A DNA stretch of 64,000 nucleotides from Scandinavium lactucae (GTDB lineage: Bacteria > Pseudomonadota > Gammaproteobacteria > Enterobacterales > Enterobacteriaceae): positions 1 through 64,000 of the forward strand of contig NZ_JAWXRD010000028.1 of NCBI RefSeq assembly GCF_033843265.1. The letters are read 5' to 3'. The position numbers and the translations under genes are program-made. The notes under the pieces are model-generated. The model saw nothing but the letters and a program-made list of their open reading frames with translations. It ran no database searches and was not told where the DNA came from. Below, one piece after another: positions 52,229 through 61,125 of this stretch (position 1 is its first letter; each line of letters begins with the position of its first letter).

Positions 52229-52837
52229 CTAGGCTTTTGGCGGTTCTGTGCGCGCAAAACTGTCGCGCTGGAACAGCGTTTCCACCAGCTTCACCAGATG
52301 CGGACGCGTGGCGCACCAGCCCGGCGATACGCGGCGGAAATTGAGGTAGCCCACCGCACAGGCCACGGCGATGGTCGCCAGGTTCAGTTCATCGGCCTTC
52401 AGCGTGCCATCGGCGGTATAGGCTTCCAGGGCATCCAGCGCGCGGGTAATTTTCTCGCGCTGGCGAACCAGTTCTTCCGGTGATTGCTGGGCGGCCGGAC
52501 GCGCCTGTTCCCGCACAGATACCAGGCCCGCATCCATTATGCCGTCGGCCAGCGACTCCAGCTGGCGCATCCGCAGCGCCGCTTTGGGGTCGCGCGGCAC
52601 CAGCGCCGGGGCGATATCCAACAGTTCGATGTACTGCGCAATCAGCGGTGAGTCGTACCAGCATTCACCGTCATCGGTCACCAGCGCGGGCACTTTGCCG
52701 AGCGGGTTATACTTCGCCACGCCGTTTTCGGCGTTGTACGGCATCTCGTTGATAAACTCGAACGTTATCCCCTTTTCCAGCAGGATAACCGAAATTTTAC
52801 GCACAAACGGACTGGTATAACTGCCAATCAGTTTCAT
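52229..52837 (-). CDS. yibF: Glutathione S-transferase family protein YibF
   Basis: The 202-aa product equals E. coli YibF. The N-terminal thioredoxin-like domain (about 1-80) includes IGSYTSPFVRKISVILLEKG and the glutathione-binding NPLGKVPAL plus ECWYDSPLI. The C-terminal helical domain ends SFARTEPPKA. Its physiological substrate is not known. In K-12 the rhsA island separates it from yibH; here only about 60 bp does. Confidence 0.94.
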   Translation of the reverse strand: MKLIGSYTSPFVRKISVILLEKGITFEFINEMPYNAENGVAKYNPLGKVPALVTDDGECWYDSPLIAQYIELLDIAPALVPRDPKAALRMRQLESLADGIMDAGLVSVREQARPAAQQSPEELVRQREKITRALDALEAYTADGTLKADELNLATIAVACAVGYLNFRRVSPGWCATRPHLVKLVETLFQRDSFARTEPPKA

Positions 52838-52899
52838 CGCCTGCTCCCTTCATCATCCGCAAAAATATCAGTATGGCGCAGGCGCATTAAAAATTCAGG

Positions 52900-54036
52900 T
52901 TAATGATCGAGATACAGATAGTGCATCCAGCTGGTCATGCGCAGCAGCACTTTGCGCATTACCGCCACGTGGCTGAAATGGTCGGAATAGACCGCCACCT
53001 GCGCAAAAATGCCGTCAGGGAGGGCCTCCACTTGCGCATTCGGTTGCAGTTCGATAAGGGCTAATACGCCATCGCTCCCGGGCGTGACCGTTAACGATTG
53101 CAGGGTGCCCTGTGCCTGATACGAGCCGCCGGGAACGACGGGAATGACACTGGTCAGTTTCCCGACGAAAACCTGCCCCGGTAGCGCATTGAACACCACT
53201 TCGGCCTCATCGCCCGCTTCGAGGCGCAGCAGCGAGTTTTGCCGGAACTGAGCGATAATTTGCCGTTTTTGCTCAGGGATAAACACCATCACCGGGCGCA
53301 GCGGCAGGGCAGCCGCGTAGGTGCCGGGGCGAATCAATACCTGGGTGGCATAGCCGTCGCTGGGAGCGCGCACAATGGTTTGATCGAGGTTGTAGCGGGC
53401 CTCCGTCAGCTGTGCCCGCAGGCTCACGATCTGCGATTGCTCGCCGTTAATCACGCTGTCGAGCTGGCTTTTTATCTGCGACTGCTCGGCAACCGACGAT
53501 TTCACCAACGCATCCTGGGCGAGATAATTTTGCCGGGCATTGTCGATATCACTTTCTGAGAATGGATTCACCCTCGCCCTGCTGCCTTGCAGATAGCGCT
53601 GATAGTCCTTGTACAGGCGGTCGCGTTCAGCACCGACGCGCTGGGTATTGGCGATGGCCTCGTTCAGTTCTCCCTTCATGGCATCGGCATTATGGATAGC
53701 CGTCACCAGATCGGCCTCAAGGCGGCTGACCCGAGCCTGATAGCGGGTCGGATCGAGCTTAAACAGCACGTCGCCTTTTTTAATCAGTTTATTTTGCTGA
53801 TCCGTCACTTCGCTAACGATACCCGTTACCTGAGGGGTAATGGGAATAGAGATCACCGCTTTTTGCGCCTGAGCGGTATAAGGATGGTTGTAATTCATTA
53901 ATAAGATAAGCCCGCTAACGATAAACACGCCACCTAATGCTGCGGTCGGCACTGTCCATTTATTTACCGGGATTTTGAATATTTTAAATATCGCCCAGGC
54001 CAGCGCGACATAGGTCAGAATAATGAGCAAATCCAT
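52900..54036 (-). CDS. yibH: HlyD-family membrane fusion protein YibH
   Basis: The 378-aa product equals E. coli YibH. An N-terminal hydrophobic segment (about 3-20) and a second (about 30-50) anchor it in the inner membrane. A lipoyl/HlyD core (SIPITPQVTGIVSEVTDQQN) and a coiled-coil hairpin (about 100-215) follow, with IVRAPSDGYATQVLIRPGTY. GGAGTAACCATC precedes the ATG. It forms an operon with yibI (gap of five bases). No partner pump is adjacent. Confidence 0.95.
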   Translation of the reverse strand: MDLLIILTYVALAWAIFKIFKIPVNKWTVPTAALGGVFIVSGLILLMNYNHPYTAQAQKAVISIPITPQVTGIVSEVTDQQNKLIKKGDVLFKLDPTRYQARVSRLEADLVTAIHNADAMKGELNEAIANTQRVGAERDRLYKDYQRYLQGSRARVNPFSESDIDNARQNYLAQDALVKSSVAEQSQIKSQLDSVINGEQSQIVSLRAQLTEARYNLDQTIVRAPSDGYATQVLIRPGTYAAALPLRPVMVFIPEQKRQIIAQFRQNSLLRLEAGDEAEVVFNALPGQVFVGKLTSVIPVVPGGSYQAQGTLQSLTVTPGSDGVLALIELQPNAQVEALPDGIFAQVAVYSDHFSHVAVMRKVLLRMTSWMHYLYLDH

Positions 54037-54041
54037 GATGG

Positions 54042-54368
54042 TTACTCCGCTGGCGAGCGTGATGTTTCCGCGAGTTTTTGCTCAAGCTCCGTGACCCGGC
54101 GCTGCAACTGAGCGAAAGATTCCTGTTCTGCCTGCTGCATTCCCCAGCCGCGCTCCGGGCGGTAAAGGGTGGCCCAGATCCATAAAAACGGCCAGATGAC
54201 GTGGAGGGTAAACAAACTCACCCAACCCGCGACGTGAATCGCATCGGCATGAGGGTGATTACGCGATTTGGCGATAAGATAAGGAATATCATGCAAAATA
54301 ATGATCCCGTAAAAAATCACCAAAAAAACGAAAATAAGCACACCCAACGCAAAATAATTAAGAAACAT
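54042..54368 (-). CDS. yibI: DUF3302 inner-membrane protein YibI
   Basis: The 108-aa protein has two hydrophobic segments (about 5-28 and 47-68) and a C-terminal coiled coil (QAEQESFAQLQRRVTELEQK). E. coli YibI is slightly longer. It always precedes yibH, suggesting a two-protein membrane complex. Function is unknown. The RBS is GAGG six bases from the ATG. It is divergent from mtlA. Confidence 0.92.
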   Translation of the reverse strand: MFLNYFALGVLIFVFLVIFYGIIILHDIPYLIAKSRNHPHADAIHVAGWVSLFTLHVIWPFLWIWATLYRPERGWGMQQAEQESFAQLQRRVTELEQKLAETSRSPAE

Positions 54369-54583
54369 AGCCGCCTCGAAATTATGACATGCCCATCGGC
54401 ACGCGCCCCATTGCGAAGCGCCTGAGTGATCACTGAAAAAATAATCGTTAGTCGGTCATATTGCTATAACACAGAATCACTAAACTCGCCGTCCGTTGCC
54501 CTGGAATTAACTCACCGCGATGACACAGCGAAATGCAGAACATGCGGGCGGTCACAGTTGCCCGCGCGCAGATGAAAATACTT

Positions 54584-54760
54584 TGTGATGTTAATCACAT
54601 AACAACAACAAATCCCCGACAACAAAATGTGATTAACATCACATTAACAGCCCTTTGGAGGTGATTTTTCAGCCGACGCACTTTTTTCATCCCGTCATTT
54701 TGTGACAACGATCACGTCAATTACGCCTCATCACCCCATATTAGCGTGACTCAGATCACA
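54584..54760. promoter_or_regulatory. mtlA control region with four CRP-like sites
   Basis: The 539-bp yibI-mtlA gap (54369-54907) has no gene. Four CRP-like palindromes are clear: TGTGATGTTAATCACA (54584-54599), TGTGATTAACATCACA (54628-54643), TGTGACAACGATCACG (54701-54716) and CGTGACTCAGATCACA (54745-54760). The first two are perfect in both half-sites. An isolated TCACA half-site lies at 54552-54556. As I recall, E. coli mtlA is also unusual in having several CRP sites. The mannitol repressor MtlR is expected to act in this region. Confidence 0.85.
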
Positions 54761-54907
54761 CAACCTGGGGCTCGCTGGACAGTTGAACGATTCAGTGCCA
54801 GATTTCGCATCATCAACAGGGTCCGGCTACCTCTGCCGCTACTTAACAACAAACCAAACCTCGGGCTTTTAGCCTGCGCGACAGCAAACATAAGAAGGGG
54901 TGTTTTT

Positions 54908-56830
54908 ATGTCATCCGATATCAAGATCAAAGTGCAAAGCTTTGGTCGATTCCTCAGCAATATGGTGATGCCAAACATCGGCGCGTTTATCGCGTGGGGT
55001 ATCATCACCGCGTTATTTATTCCAACAGGGTGGTTGCCAAACGAAACGCTGGCGAAGCTCGTCGGCCCAATGATTACTTACCTGCTGCCATTGCTGATCG
55101 GTTATACCGGTGGTCGTCTGGTTGGCGGTGACCGCGGCGGCGTGGTCGGTGCGATTACCACCATGGGCGTTATCGTCGGTGCGGATATGCCGATGTTCCT
55201 CGGCGCGATGATTGCCGGTCCACTGGGTGGCTGGGCGATTAAGCGTTTTGACGCCTGGGTAGACGGTAAGATCAAATCCGGTTTTGAAATGCTGGTGAAC
55301 AACTTCTCTGCGGGCATCATCGGTATGATCCTCGCAGTACTGGCGTTCCTCGGCATTGGTCCTGCGGTTGAAGTGCTGTCCAAAGTGCTGGCTGCTGGCG
55401 TTAACTTCATGGTTGTGCATGACATGCTGCCGCTGGCGTCTATCTTTGTTGAACCGGCGAAAATCCTGTTCCTCAACAACGCCATCAACCACGGTATCTT
55501 CTCGCCGCTGGGTATTCAGCAGTCCCATGAGCTGGGCAAATCCATCTTCTTCCTGATTGAAGCTAACCCGGGTCCGGGTATGGGTGTTCTGCTGGCATAC
55601 ATGTTCTTTGGTCGCGGTAGCGCCAAACAGTCTGCGGGCGGGGCGGCTATCATCCACTTCCTCGGCGGTATTCACGAAATTTATTTCCCGTATGTGCTGA
55701 TGAACCCACGTCTGATCCTGGCCGTTATTCTCGGCGGTATGACCGGCGTGTTCACCCTGACTATCCTCAACGGCGGCCTGGTGTCTCCGGCCTCTCCAGG
55801 CTCTATCCTGGCGATTCTGGCGATGACGCCGAAAGGCGCTTACTTCGCTAACATTGCGGCGATTGTGGCGGCAACAGTCGTCTCCTTCGTGGTCTCCGCT
55901 ATCCTGCTGAAAACCAGCAAAGTGAAAGAAGAAGACGATATCGAAGCGGCAACCCGTCGTATGAACGACATGAAAGCCGAGTCCAAAGGTGCCGCCAATC
56001 CGCTGACCGCGGGTGACGTAACCAACGATCTGAGCCACGTGCGTAAAATCATCGTCGCCTGTGACGCCGGTATGGGTTCCAGCGCCATGGGTGCAGGCGT
56101 GCTGCGTAAGAAAGTGGCAGATGCGGGTCTGAGCCATATCTCTGTGACCAACAGCGCTATCAACAACCTGCCGCCGGATGTCGACCTGGTGATCACTCAC
56201 CGCGACCTGACCGAGCGTGCGATGCGCCAGGTGCCGCAGGCCCAGCATATTTCGCTGACCAACTTCCTCGATAGCGGCCTGTACACCAGCCTGACCGAGC
56301 GTCTGGTTGCCGCCCAGCGTCACGAAGATAACGAAGTGAAAGTGCGCGACAGCCTGAAAGACAGCTTCGACGCTGACGACAGCCACCTGTTCAAACTCAG
56401 CGCGGAAAACATCTTCCTCGGCTGCAAAGCGTTCAGCAAAGAAGAAGCCATCCGCTTCGCCGGTCAGGAACTGGTGAAAGGCGGCTACGTTGAACCTGAG
56501 TATGTGGAAGCGATGCTGGAACGTGAAAGACTGACCCCGACCTACCTGGGTGAATCTATCGCGGTACCGCACGGCACCATCGAAGCGAAAGACCGTGTAC
56601 TGAAAACCGGCGTGGTATTCTGTCAGTACCCTGACGGCGTGCGCTTCGGCGAAGAGCCGGACGACATTGCCCGCCTGGTAATTGGTATCGCAGCGCGCAA
56701 TAACGAGCACATCCACGTTATCACCAGCCTGACCAACGCGCTGGACGATGAATCTGTCATCGAGCGCCTGGCGACCACTAACAGCGTGGGCGAAGTTCTG
56801 GCACTGATTTCGGGTAACAAAGTCGCCTAA
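54908..56830 (+). CDS. mtlA: Mannitol-specific PTS enzyme IICBA
   Basis: The 640-aa product (E. coli 637) starts at 54908 after AGAAGGGGTG; the longer in-frame extension is non-conserved. Membrane IIC (about 1-340) includes MVMPNIGAFIAWGIITALF. IIB (about 375-470) has the phosphorylated cysteine in ACDAGMGSSAMGAG. IIA (about 495-640) has the histidine in AVPHGTIEAKD. It imports mannitol as mannitol 1-phosphate. It heads mtlADR. Confidence 0.98.
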   Translation: MSSDIKIKVQSFGRFLSNMVMPNIGAFIAWGIITALFIPTGWLPNETLAKLVGPMITYLLPLLIGYTGGRLVGGDRGGVVGAITTMGVIVGADMPMFLGAMIAGPLGGWAIKRFDAWVDGKIKSGFEMLVNNFSAGIIGMILAVLAFLGIGPAVEVLSKVLAAGVNFMVVHDMLPLASIFVEPAKILFLNNAINHGIFSPLGIQQSHELGKSIFFLIEANPGPGMGVLLAYMFFGRGSAKQSAGGAAIIHFLGGIHEIYFPYVLMNPRLILAVILGGMTGVFTLTILNGGLVSPASPGSILAILAMTPKGAYFANIAAIVAATVVSFVVSAILLKTSKVKEEDDIEAATRRMNDMKAESKGAANPLTAGDVTNDLSHVRKIIVACDAGMGSSAMGAGVLRKKVADAGLSHISVTNSAINNLPPDVDLVITHRDLTERAMRQVPQAQHISLTNFLDSGLYTSLTERLVAAQRHEDNEVKVRDSLKDSFDADDSHLFKLSAENIFLGCKAFSKEEAIRFAGQELVKGGYVEPEYVEAMLERERLTPTYLGESIAVPHGTIEAKDRVLKTGVVFCQYPDGVRFGEEPDDIARLVIGIAARNNEHIHVITSLTNALDDESVIERLATTNSVGEVLALISGNKVA

Positions 56831-56839
56831 CGGCAACCC

Positions 56840-56910
56840 CCCTCTCCTGTAACAGGGAGAGGGTTCCGGTGAGGGGAAATTCGCCGTCCCTCACCCGAGC
56901 CCTCTCGGGT
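56840..56910. repeat. Two hairpins in the mtlA-mtlD gap
   Basis: CCCTCTCC/GGAGAGGG (56840-56863) is followed by ACCCGAG-CCCT-CTCGGGT (56893-56910), the second followed by AAAAAC. They may stabilise the mtlA 3' end or tune mtlD expression. There is no U-tract on the plus strand. Confidence 0.6.
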
Positions 56911-56935
56911 AAAAACATTGATGAAGGTTGAGACT

Positions 56936-58084
56936 ATGAAAGCATTACATTTTGGCGCAGGTAATATCGGACGTGGCTTTATCGGCAAACTGTTGGCTGA
57001 CGCGGGTATCACCTTAACGTTTGCCGATGTGAATCAGGTGGTTCTGGATGCCCTGAATGCCCGTCATAGCTATCAGGTGCATGTGGTTGGCGAGAACGAG
57101 CAGGTAGAAACCGTCTCCGGCGTGAACGCGGTCAGCAGCATCGGCGATGACGTGGTGGAATTGATTGCCGAAGTTGATCTGGTGACCACCGCCGTTGGCC
57201 CGGTCGTGCTAGAGCGTATCGCCCCGGCAATTGCCAAAGGTCTGGCAAAACGTAAAGCGGCGGGCAACACCACCCCACTGAACATTATCGCCTGTGAAAA
57301 CATGGTGCGTGGCACCACGCAGTTGAAAGGCCACGTTGACGCAGCGCTGGCTGACGGCGATAAGGCCTGGGTTGCAGAGCACGTGGGCTTTGTCGACTCT
57401 GCCGTGGACCGTATCGTCCCGCCGTCTGAATCAGCGACTAACGACCCGCTGGAAGTGACCGTTGAAACCTTCAGCGAGTGGATTGTCGATAAGACCCAGT
57501 TCAAAGGCACGCTGCCGACGATCCCAGGAATGGAATTAACTGATAACCTGATGGCATTTGTGGAACGCAAGCTCTTCACCCTGAACACCGGGCATGCTAT
57601 AACCGCGTACCTCGGTAAGCTGGCAGGTCATCAGACCATTCGTGATGCAATCCTCGATGAGCAGATCCGTGCGGTGGTGAAAGGCGCGATGGAAGAGAGC
57701 GGCGCGGTGCTGATTAAGCGCTACGGTTTTGATGCCGATAAACACGCTGCCTATATCCAGAAAATCCTCGGTCGCTTTGAGAACCCGTATCTGAAAGATG
57801 ACGTCGAGCGCGTAGGCCGTCAGCCGCTGCGTAAACTGAGCGCGGGCGATCGCCTGATTAAACCGCTGCTCGGAACCCTGGAGTACGGTCTGCCGCACGC
57901 CAATCTGGTGAAAGGCATTGCCGCGGCGATGCACTACCGCAGCGAGCAGGACCCGCAGGCCCAGGAACTGGCGCAGCTTATCGAACAGAAAGGCCCGCAG
58001 GCAGCCCTGGCCGAGATTTCCGGTCTGGACGCCAACAGCGAGGTGGTTGCCCAGGCCGTTGCGGCCTATAACACGACCGCATGA
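56936..58084 (+). CDS. mtlD: Mannitol-1-phosphate 5-dehydrogenase
   Basis: The product is 382 aa, as in E. coli. The start at 56936 (MKALHFGAGNIGRGFIGKLL) follows AAGGTTGAGACT; two in-frame ATGs upstream are less likely. The N-terminal NAD site is GAGNIGRGF. Catalytic residues lie in the C-terminal domain (ELTDNLMAFVERKLFTLNTG). It oxidises mannitol 1-phosphate to fructose 6-phosphate. Its stop overlaps the mtlR start. Confidence 0.98.
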   Translation: MKALHFGAGNIGRGFIGKLLADAGITLTFADVNQVVLDALNARHSYQVHVVGENEQVETVSGVNAVSSIGDDVVELIAEVDLVTTAVGPVVLERIAPAIAKGLAKRKAAGNTTPLNIIACENMVRGTTQLKGHVDAALADGDKAWVAEHVGFVDSAVDRIVPPSESATNDPLEVTVETFSEWIVDKTQFKGTLPTIPGMELTDNLMAFVERKLFTLNTGHAITAYLGKLAGHQTIRDAILDEQIRAVVKGAMEESGAVLIKRYGFDADKHAAYIQKILGRFENPYLKDDVERVGRQPLRKLSAGDRLIKPLLGTLEYGLPHANLVKGIAAAMHYRSEQDPQAQELAQLIEQKGPQAALAEISGLDANSEVVAQAVAAYNTTA

Positions 58085-58674
58085 TGCAGGACCCGGTGCT
58101 GCTCTTGCAGCAGCACCTCAACACAAGATTGTCAGATATGCAGGCCATAATGGAACAAACGCAAGCCTTTGAAAACCGTGTGCTTGAGCGTCTGAATGCT
58201 GGCAAAACCGTACGAAGCTTTCTGATTGCCGCCGTCGATCTGCTGACCGAGGCGGTGAACATGCTGGTGCTTCAGGTGTTCCGCAAAGACGATTACGCGG
58301 TCAAATACGCAGTGGAACCGTTGCTGGACGGCGAAGGCCCGCTGGGCGATCTGTCGGTACGCCTGAAGCTCATTTACGGGCTTGGGGTGATCAGCCGTGC
58401 GGAATACGAAGACGCCGAGCTTCTCATGGCGCTGCGCGAAGAGCTGAATCACGACGGCAATGAGTACGCGTTCACCGACGATGAAATCCTCGGCCCGTTC
58501 GGCGAGCTGCATTGTGTTGTCGCGCTACCGCCGCAGCCTGCATTCGATACCAGCGATGCAGAGCTGTTTGCCATGCAGAAACAGCGTTATCAGCAGGTCG
58601 TCCGCTCAACGATGGTCCTGTCTCTCACCGAGCTGATTTCACGGATCAGCTTGAAAAAAGCCTTCCAGAAATAA
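58081..58674 (+). CDS. mtlR: Mannitol operon repressor MtlR
   Basis: This is a 197-aa helical protein (E. coli 195). From residue 18 on it is nearly colinear with E. coli MtlR (LSDMQAIMEQTQAFENRVLE). The N terminus is diverged. It overlaps mtlD as ATGATG, so translation is coupled. It dampens mtlADR expression; no classical HTH is obvious, which is known for the family. Confidence 0.95.
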   Translation: MMQDPVLLLQQHLNTRLSDMQAIMEQTQAFENRVLERLNAGKTVRSFLIAAVDLLTEAVNMLVLQVFRKDDYAVKYAVEPLLDGEGPLGDLSVRLKLIYGLGVISRAEYEDAELLMALREELNHDGNEYAFTDDEILGPFGELHCVVALPPQPAFDTSDAELFAMQKQRYQQVVRSTMVLSLTELISRISLKKAFQK

Positions 58675-58817
58675 TCCGCTCAGCGCGCTCTGACGCTCAC
58701 TTTCCTGACTGCACGCCGGTTGATCAACCGCTAATTGACGATAATTAACTATCGGGAAAAGCGCTCAGCGCATACTATTAAGCATCGATATTTTTTTACT
58801 AGCAAAAGCCACAAACC

Positions 58818-59180
58818 ATGAAAGAAGTTGTTAAGAACGAAATCAAACGCCTGAGCGACCGCCTGGACGCTATCCGCCACCAGCAGCCGACCCTGTCTCT
58901 GGTCGATGACGCTGAGAAATACGCTGAACTTGAAAAAGAGAAAGCGACGCTGGAAACCGAAATCGCGCGCCTGCGTGAAGTGCATACTGAGAAGCTGAGC
59001 AAAGAAGCGCAGAAGCTGATGGATATGCCGTTCCGTCGTGCGATCACCAAGAAAGAGCAGGCCGACATGGGCAAGCTGAAGAAAAGCGCGCGCGGTCTGG
59101 TGGTTGTCCACCCGATGACCGCTCTCGGCCGCGAGATGGATCTGAAAGAGATGACCGGTTTCGCGAAGACTGAGTTTTAA
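58818..59180 (+). CDS. yibL: Ribosome-associated YibL family protein
   Basis: The 120-aa product equals E. coli YibL. The N-terminal two thirds form a coiled coil (EKATLETEIARLREVHTEKL). A conserved C-terminal block follows (RGLVVVHPMTALGREMDLKE). E. coli YibL has been found associated with ribosomal particles; the molecular role is unclear. The gene is preceded by a 143-bp gap. Confidence 0.93.
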   Translation: MKEVVKNEIKRLSDRLDAIRHQQPTLSLVDDAEKYAELEKEKATLETEIARLREVHTEKLSKEAQKLMDMPFRRAITKKEQADMGKLKKSARGLVVVHPMTALGREMDLKEMTGFAKTEF

Positions 59181-59199
59181 TCTCCCCGGTCTGTTACCT

Positions 59200-59219
59200 C
59201 CTCTCCCGCCCGGGAGAGG
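59200..59219. terminator. Hairpin downstream of yibL
   Basis: CCTCTCCCG-CC-CGGGAGAGG is a perfect 9-bp stem with a two-base centre, about 20 bp after the yibL stop. No U-tract follows, so it may be Rho-assisted or a 3'-end stabiliser. Confidence 0.55.
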
Positions 59220-59254
59220 TCTCCCTGTAGTCCCTTCATAATCACCCTGCTTAG

Positions 59255-59269
59255 ATTGGCCCTACCAAT
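59255..59269 (+). promoter_or_regulatory. LldR operator O1 (upstream)
   Basis: ATTGG-CCCTA-CCAAT is a perfect 5-bp inverted repeat of the FadR/GntR type. It is the upstream of two sites flanking the lldP promoter. E. coli lldPRD is regulated by LldR from two operators about 127 bp apart. Confidence 0.7.
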
Positions 59270-59380
59270 TCCCATTCGTTGTGCTCATCGCTTCACAGAA
59301 CCCACATCTCATGCAACATATGAATTGCCTGTTGGCAACATATGGTTAACCATTCTTTGGCATTACCCTCACATGACCCT

Positions 59381-59395
59381 ATTGGCAGGACCACT
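59381..59395 (+). promoter_or_regulatory. LldR operator O2 (downstream)
   Basis: ATTGG-CAGGA-CCACT matches O1 with an imperfect right half. Centre-to-centre distance to O1 is 126 bp, close to the E. coli arrangement that permits looping. It lies about 75 bp before the lldP ATG. The remaining 59220-59469 stretch shows no gene. Confidence 0.65.
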
Positions 59396-59469
59396 TTTAC
59401 AGAGCGTGTGACGCAGAGCTGAGCGCAGACTCGCCCGCGTCGTCGTGGAGTGGTTCTCAGGAGACCTGC

Positions 59470-61125
59470 ATGAACCTCTGGCAACAAAACTACGACCCCG
59501 CGGGAAATATCTGGCTCTCAAGCCTGATTGCCGCCCTACCGATCATCTTTTTCTTCTTCGCGCTGATTAAGCTCAAGCTGAAGGGCTATGTCGCCGCGAG
59601 CTACACCGTTGCTATCGCGCTGGTTGTCGCATTGTTGTTTTACAAAATGCCGGTCGACCGCGCGCTGGCATCCGTGATTTATGGCTTCTTCTACGGCCTA
59701 TGGCCGATTGCCTGGATTATTATTGCCGCGGTCTTCGTCTACAAAATTTCGGTGAAAACCGGGCAGTTCGACATCATCCGATCATCAATATTGTCGATAA
59801 CCCCGGACCAGCGCCTGCAAATGCTGATTGTCGGCTTTTCGTTTGGCGCGTTCCTCGAAGGGGCCGCAGGCTTCGGCGCACCGGTGGCGATTACCGCCGC
59901 CCTGCTGGTTGGGCTCGGCTTTAATCCACTGTATGCCGCGGGCCTGTGTCTGATCGTCAACACCGCGCCGGTGGCGTTTGGTGCGATGGGGATTCCGATT
60001 CTGGTTGCCGGACAGGTCACCGGTCTCGACAGCTTTGAAATCGGCCAGATGGTGGGCCGTCAGCTGCCGTTCCTGACCATTATCGTGCTGTTCTGGATCA
60101 TGGCGATTATGGATGGCTGGCGCGGGGTGAAAGAGACCTGGCCTGCGGTGATGGTGGCGGGCGGTTCATTCGCCATCGCCCAGTATCTGAGCTCGAACTT
60201 TATCGGCCCGGAACTGCCGGATATTATCTCGTCGCTGGTGTCATTGGTGTGCCTGACGCTGTTCCTGAAACGCTGGCAGCCAGTGCGTATTTTCCGCTTT
60301 GGCGATATGGGCGCGTCGCAGGTGGATATGACTCTCGATCGTACCCAATACACTCCCGGACAGGTAATCCGCGCCTGGTCGCCGTTCCTGTTCCTGACCG
60401 CCACCGTCACGCTGTGGAGCGTTCCGCCGTTTAAGGCGCTGTTTGCCCCTGGCGGCGCGCTGTATGACTGGGTGATCAACATCTCCGTGCCGTACCTCGA
60501 CAAACTGGTCGCCCGCATGCCGCCGGTGGTTCATGACGCTACCCCGTACGCGGCGGTGTACAAGTTTGACTGGTTCTCCGCCACCGGGACCGCGATCCTG
60601 TTTGCCGCCCTGCTGTCGATTGTCTGGCTGCGGATGAAGCCGAAAGATGCCGTTGCCACTTTTGGCCATACGCTGAAAGATTTGGCGCTGCCGATTTACT
60701 CCATCGGTATGGTGCTGGCGTTCGCGTTCATCTCTAACTACTCCGGCTTGTCGTCTACCCTGGCATTGGCGCTGTCACATACCGGCAGCGCGTTCCCGTT
60801 CTTCTCGCCGTTCCTCGGCTGGCTGGGCGTATTCCTCACCGGATCGGACACCTCCTCGAACGCCCTGTTTGCCGCCCTGCAAGCCACGGCTGCCCAGCAG
60901 ATTGGCGTGTCTGACGTGCTGCTGGTCGCAGCGAATACCACCGGGGGCGTGACCGGCAAGATGATTTCGCCGCAGTCTATCGCTATCGCCTGTGCGGCGG
61001 TGGGGCTGGTCGGCAAAGAGTCGGACCTGTTCCGCTTTACGGTTAAACACAGCCTGATTTTCACCTGCATGGTGGGGATTATTACCACCCTGCAAGCTTA
61101 CGTCTTAACCTGGATGATCCCATGA
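59470..61125 (+). CDS. lldP: L-lactate permease
   Basis: The product is 551 aa, as in E. coli LldP. It is a multi-spanning lactate permease family protein (for example SFGAFLEGAAGFGAPVAITA and PILVAGQVTGLDSFEIGQMV). It imports L-lactate, D-lactate and glycolate with H+. CAGGAGACCTGC precedes the ATG. It heads lldPRD; its stop overlaps the lldR start by four bases. Confidence 0.98.
   Translation: MNLWQQNYDPAGNIWLSSLIAALPIIFFFFALIKLKLKGYVAASYTVAIALVVALLFYKMPVDRALASVIYGFFYGLWPIAWIIIAAVFVYKISVKTGQFDIIRSSILSITPDQRLQMLIVGFSFGAFLEGAAGFGAPVAITAALLVGLGFNPLYAAGLCLIVNTAPVAFGAMGIPILVAGQVTGLDSFEIGQMVGRQLPFLTIIVLFWIMAIMDGWRGVKETWPAVMVAGGSFAIAQYLSSNFIGPELPDIISSLVSLVCLTLFLKRWQPVRIFRFGDMGASQVDMTLDRTQYTPGQVIRAWSPFLFLTATVTLWSVPPFKALFAPGGALYDWVINISVPYLDKLVARMPPVVHDATPYAAVYKFDWFSATGTAILFAALLSIVWLRMKPKDAVATFGHTLKDLALPIYSIGMVLAFAFISNYSGLSSTLALALSHTGSAFPFFSPFLGWLGVFLTGSDTSSNALFAALQATAAQQIGVSDVLLVAANTTGGVTGKMISPQSIAIACAAVGLVGKESDLFRFTVKHSLIFTCMVGIITTLQAYVLTWMIP

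Noticed and set aside
55013..56836. 607-codon open frame antisense to mtlA
   Set aside because: It lies wholly opposite the well-supported mtlA gene, has no RBS or recognisable domain, and its composition is a codon-bias shadow.
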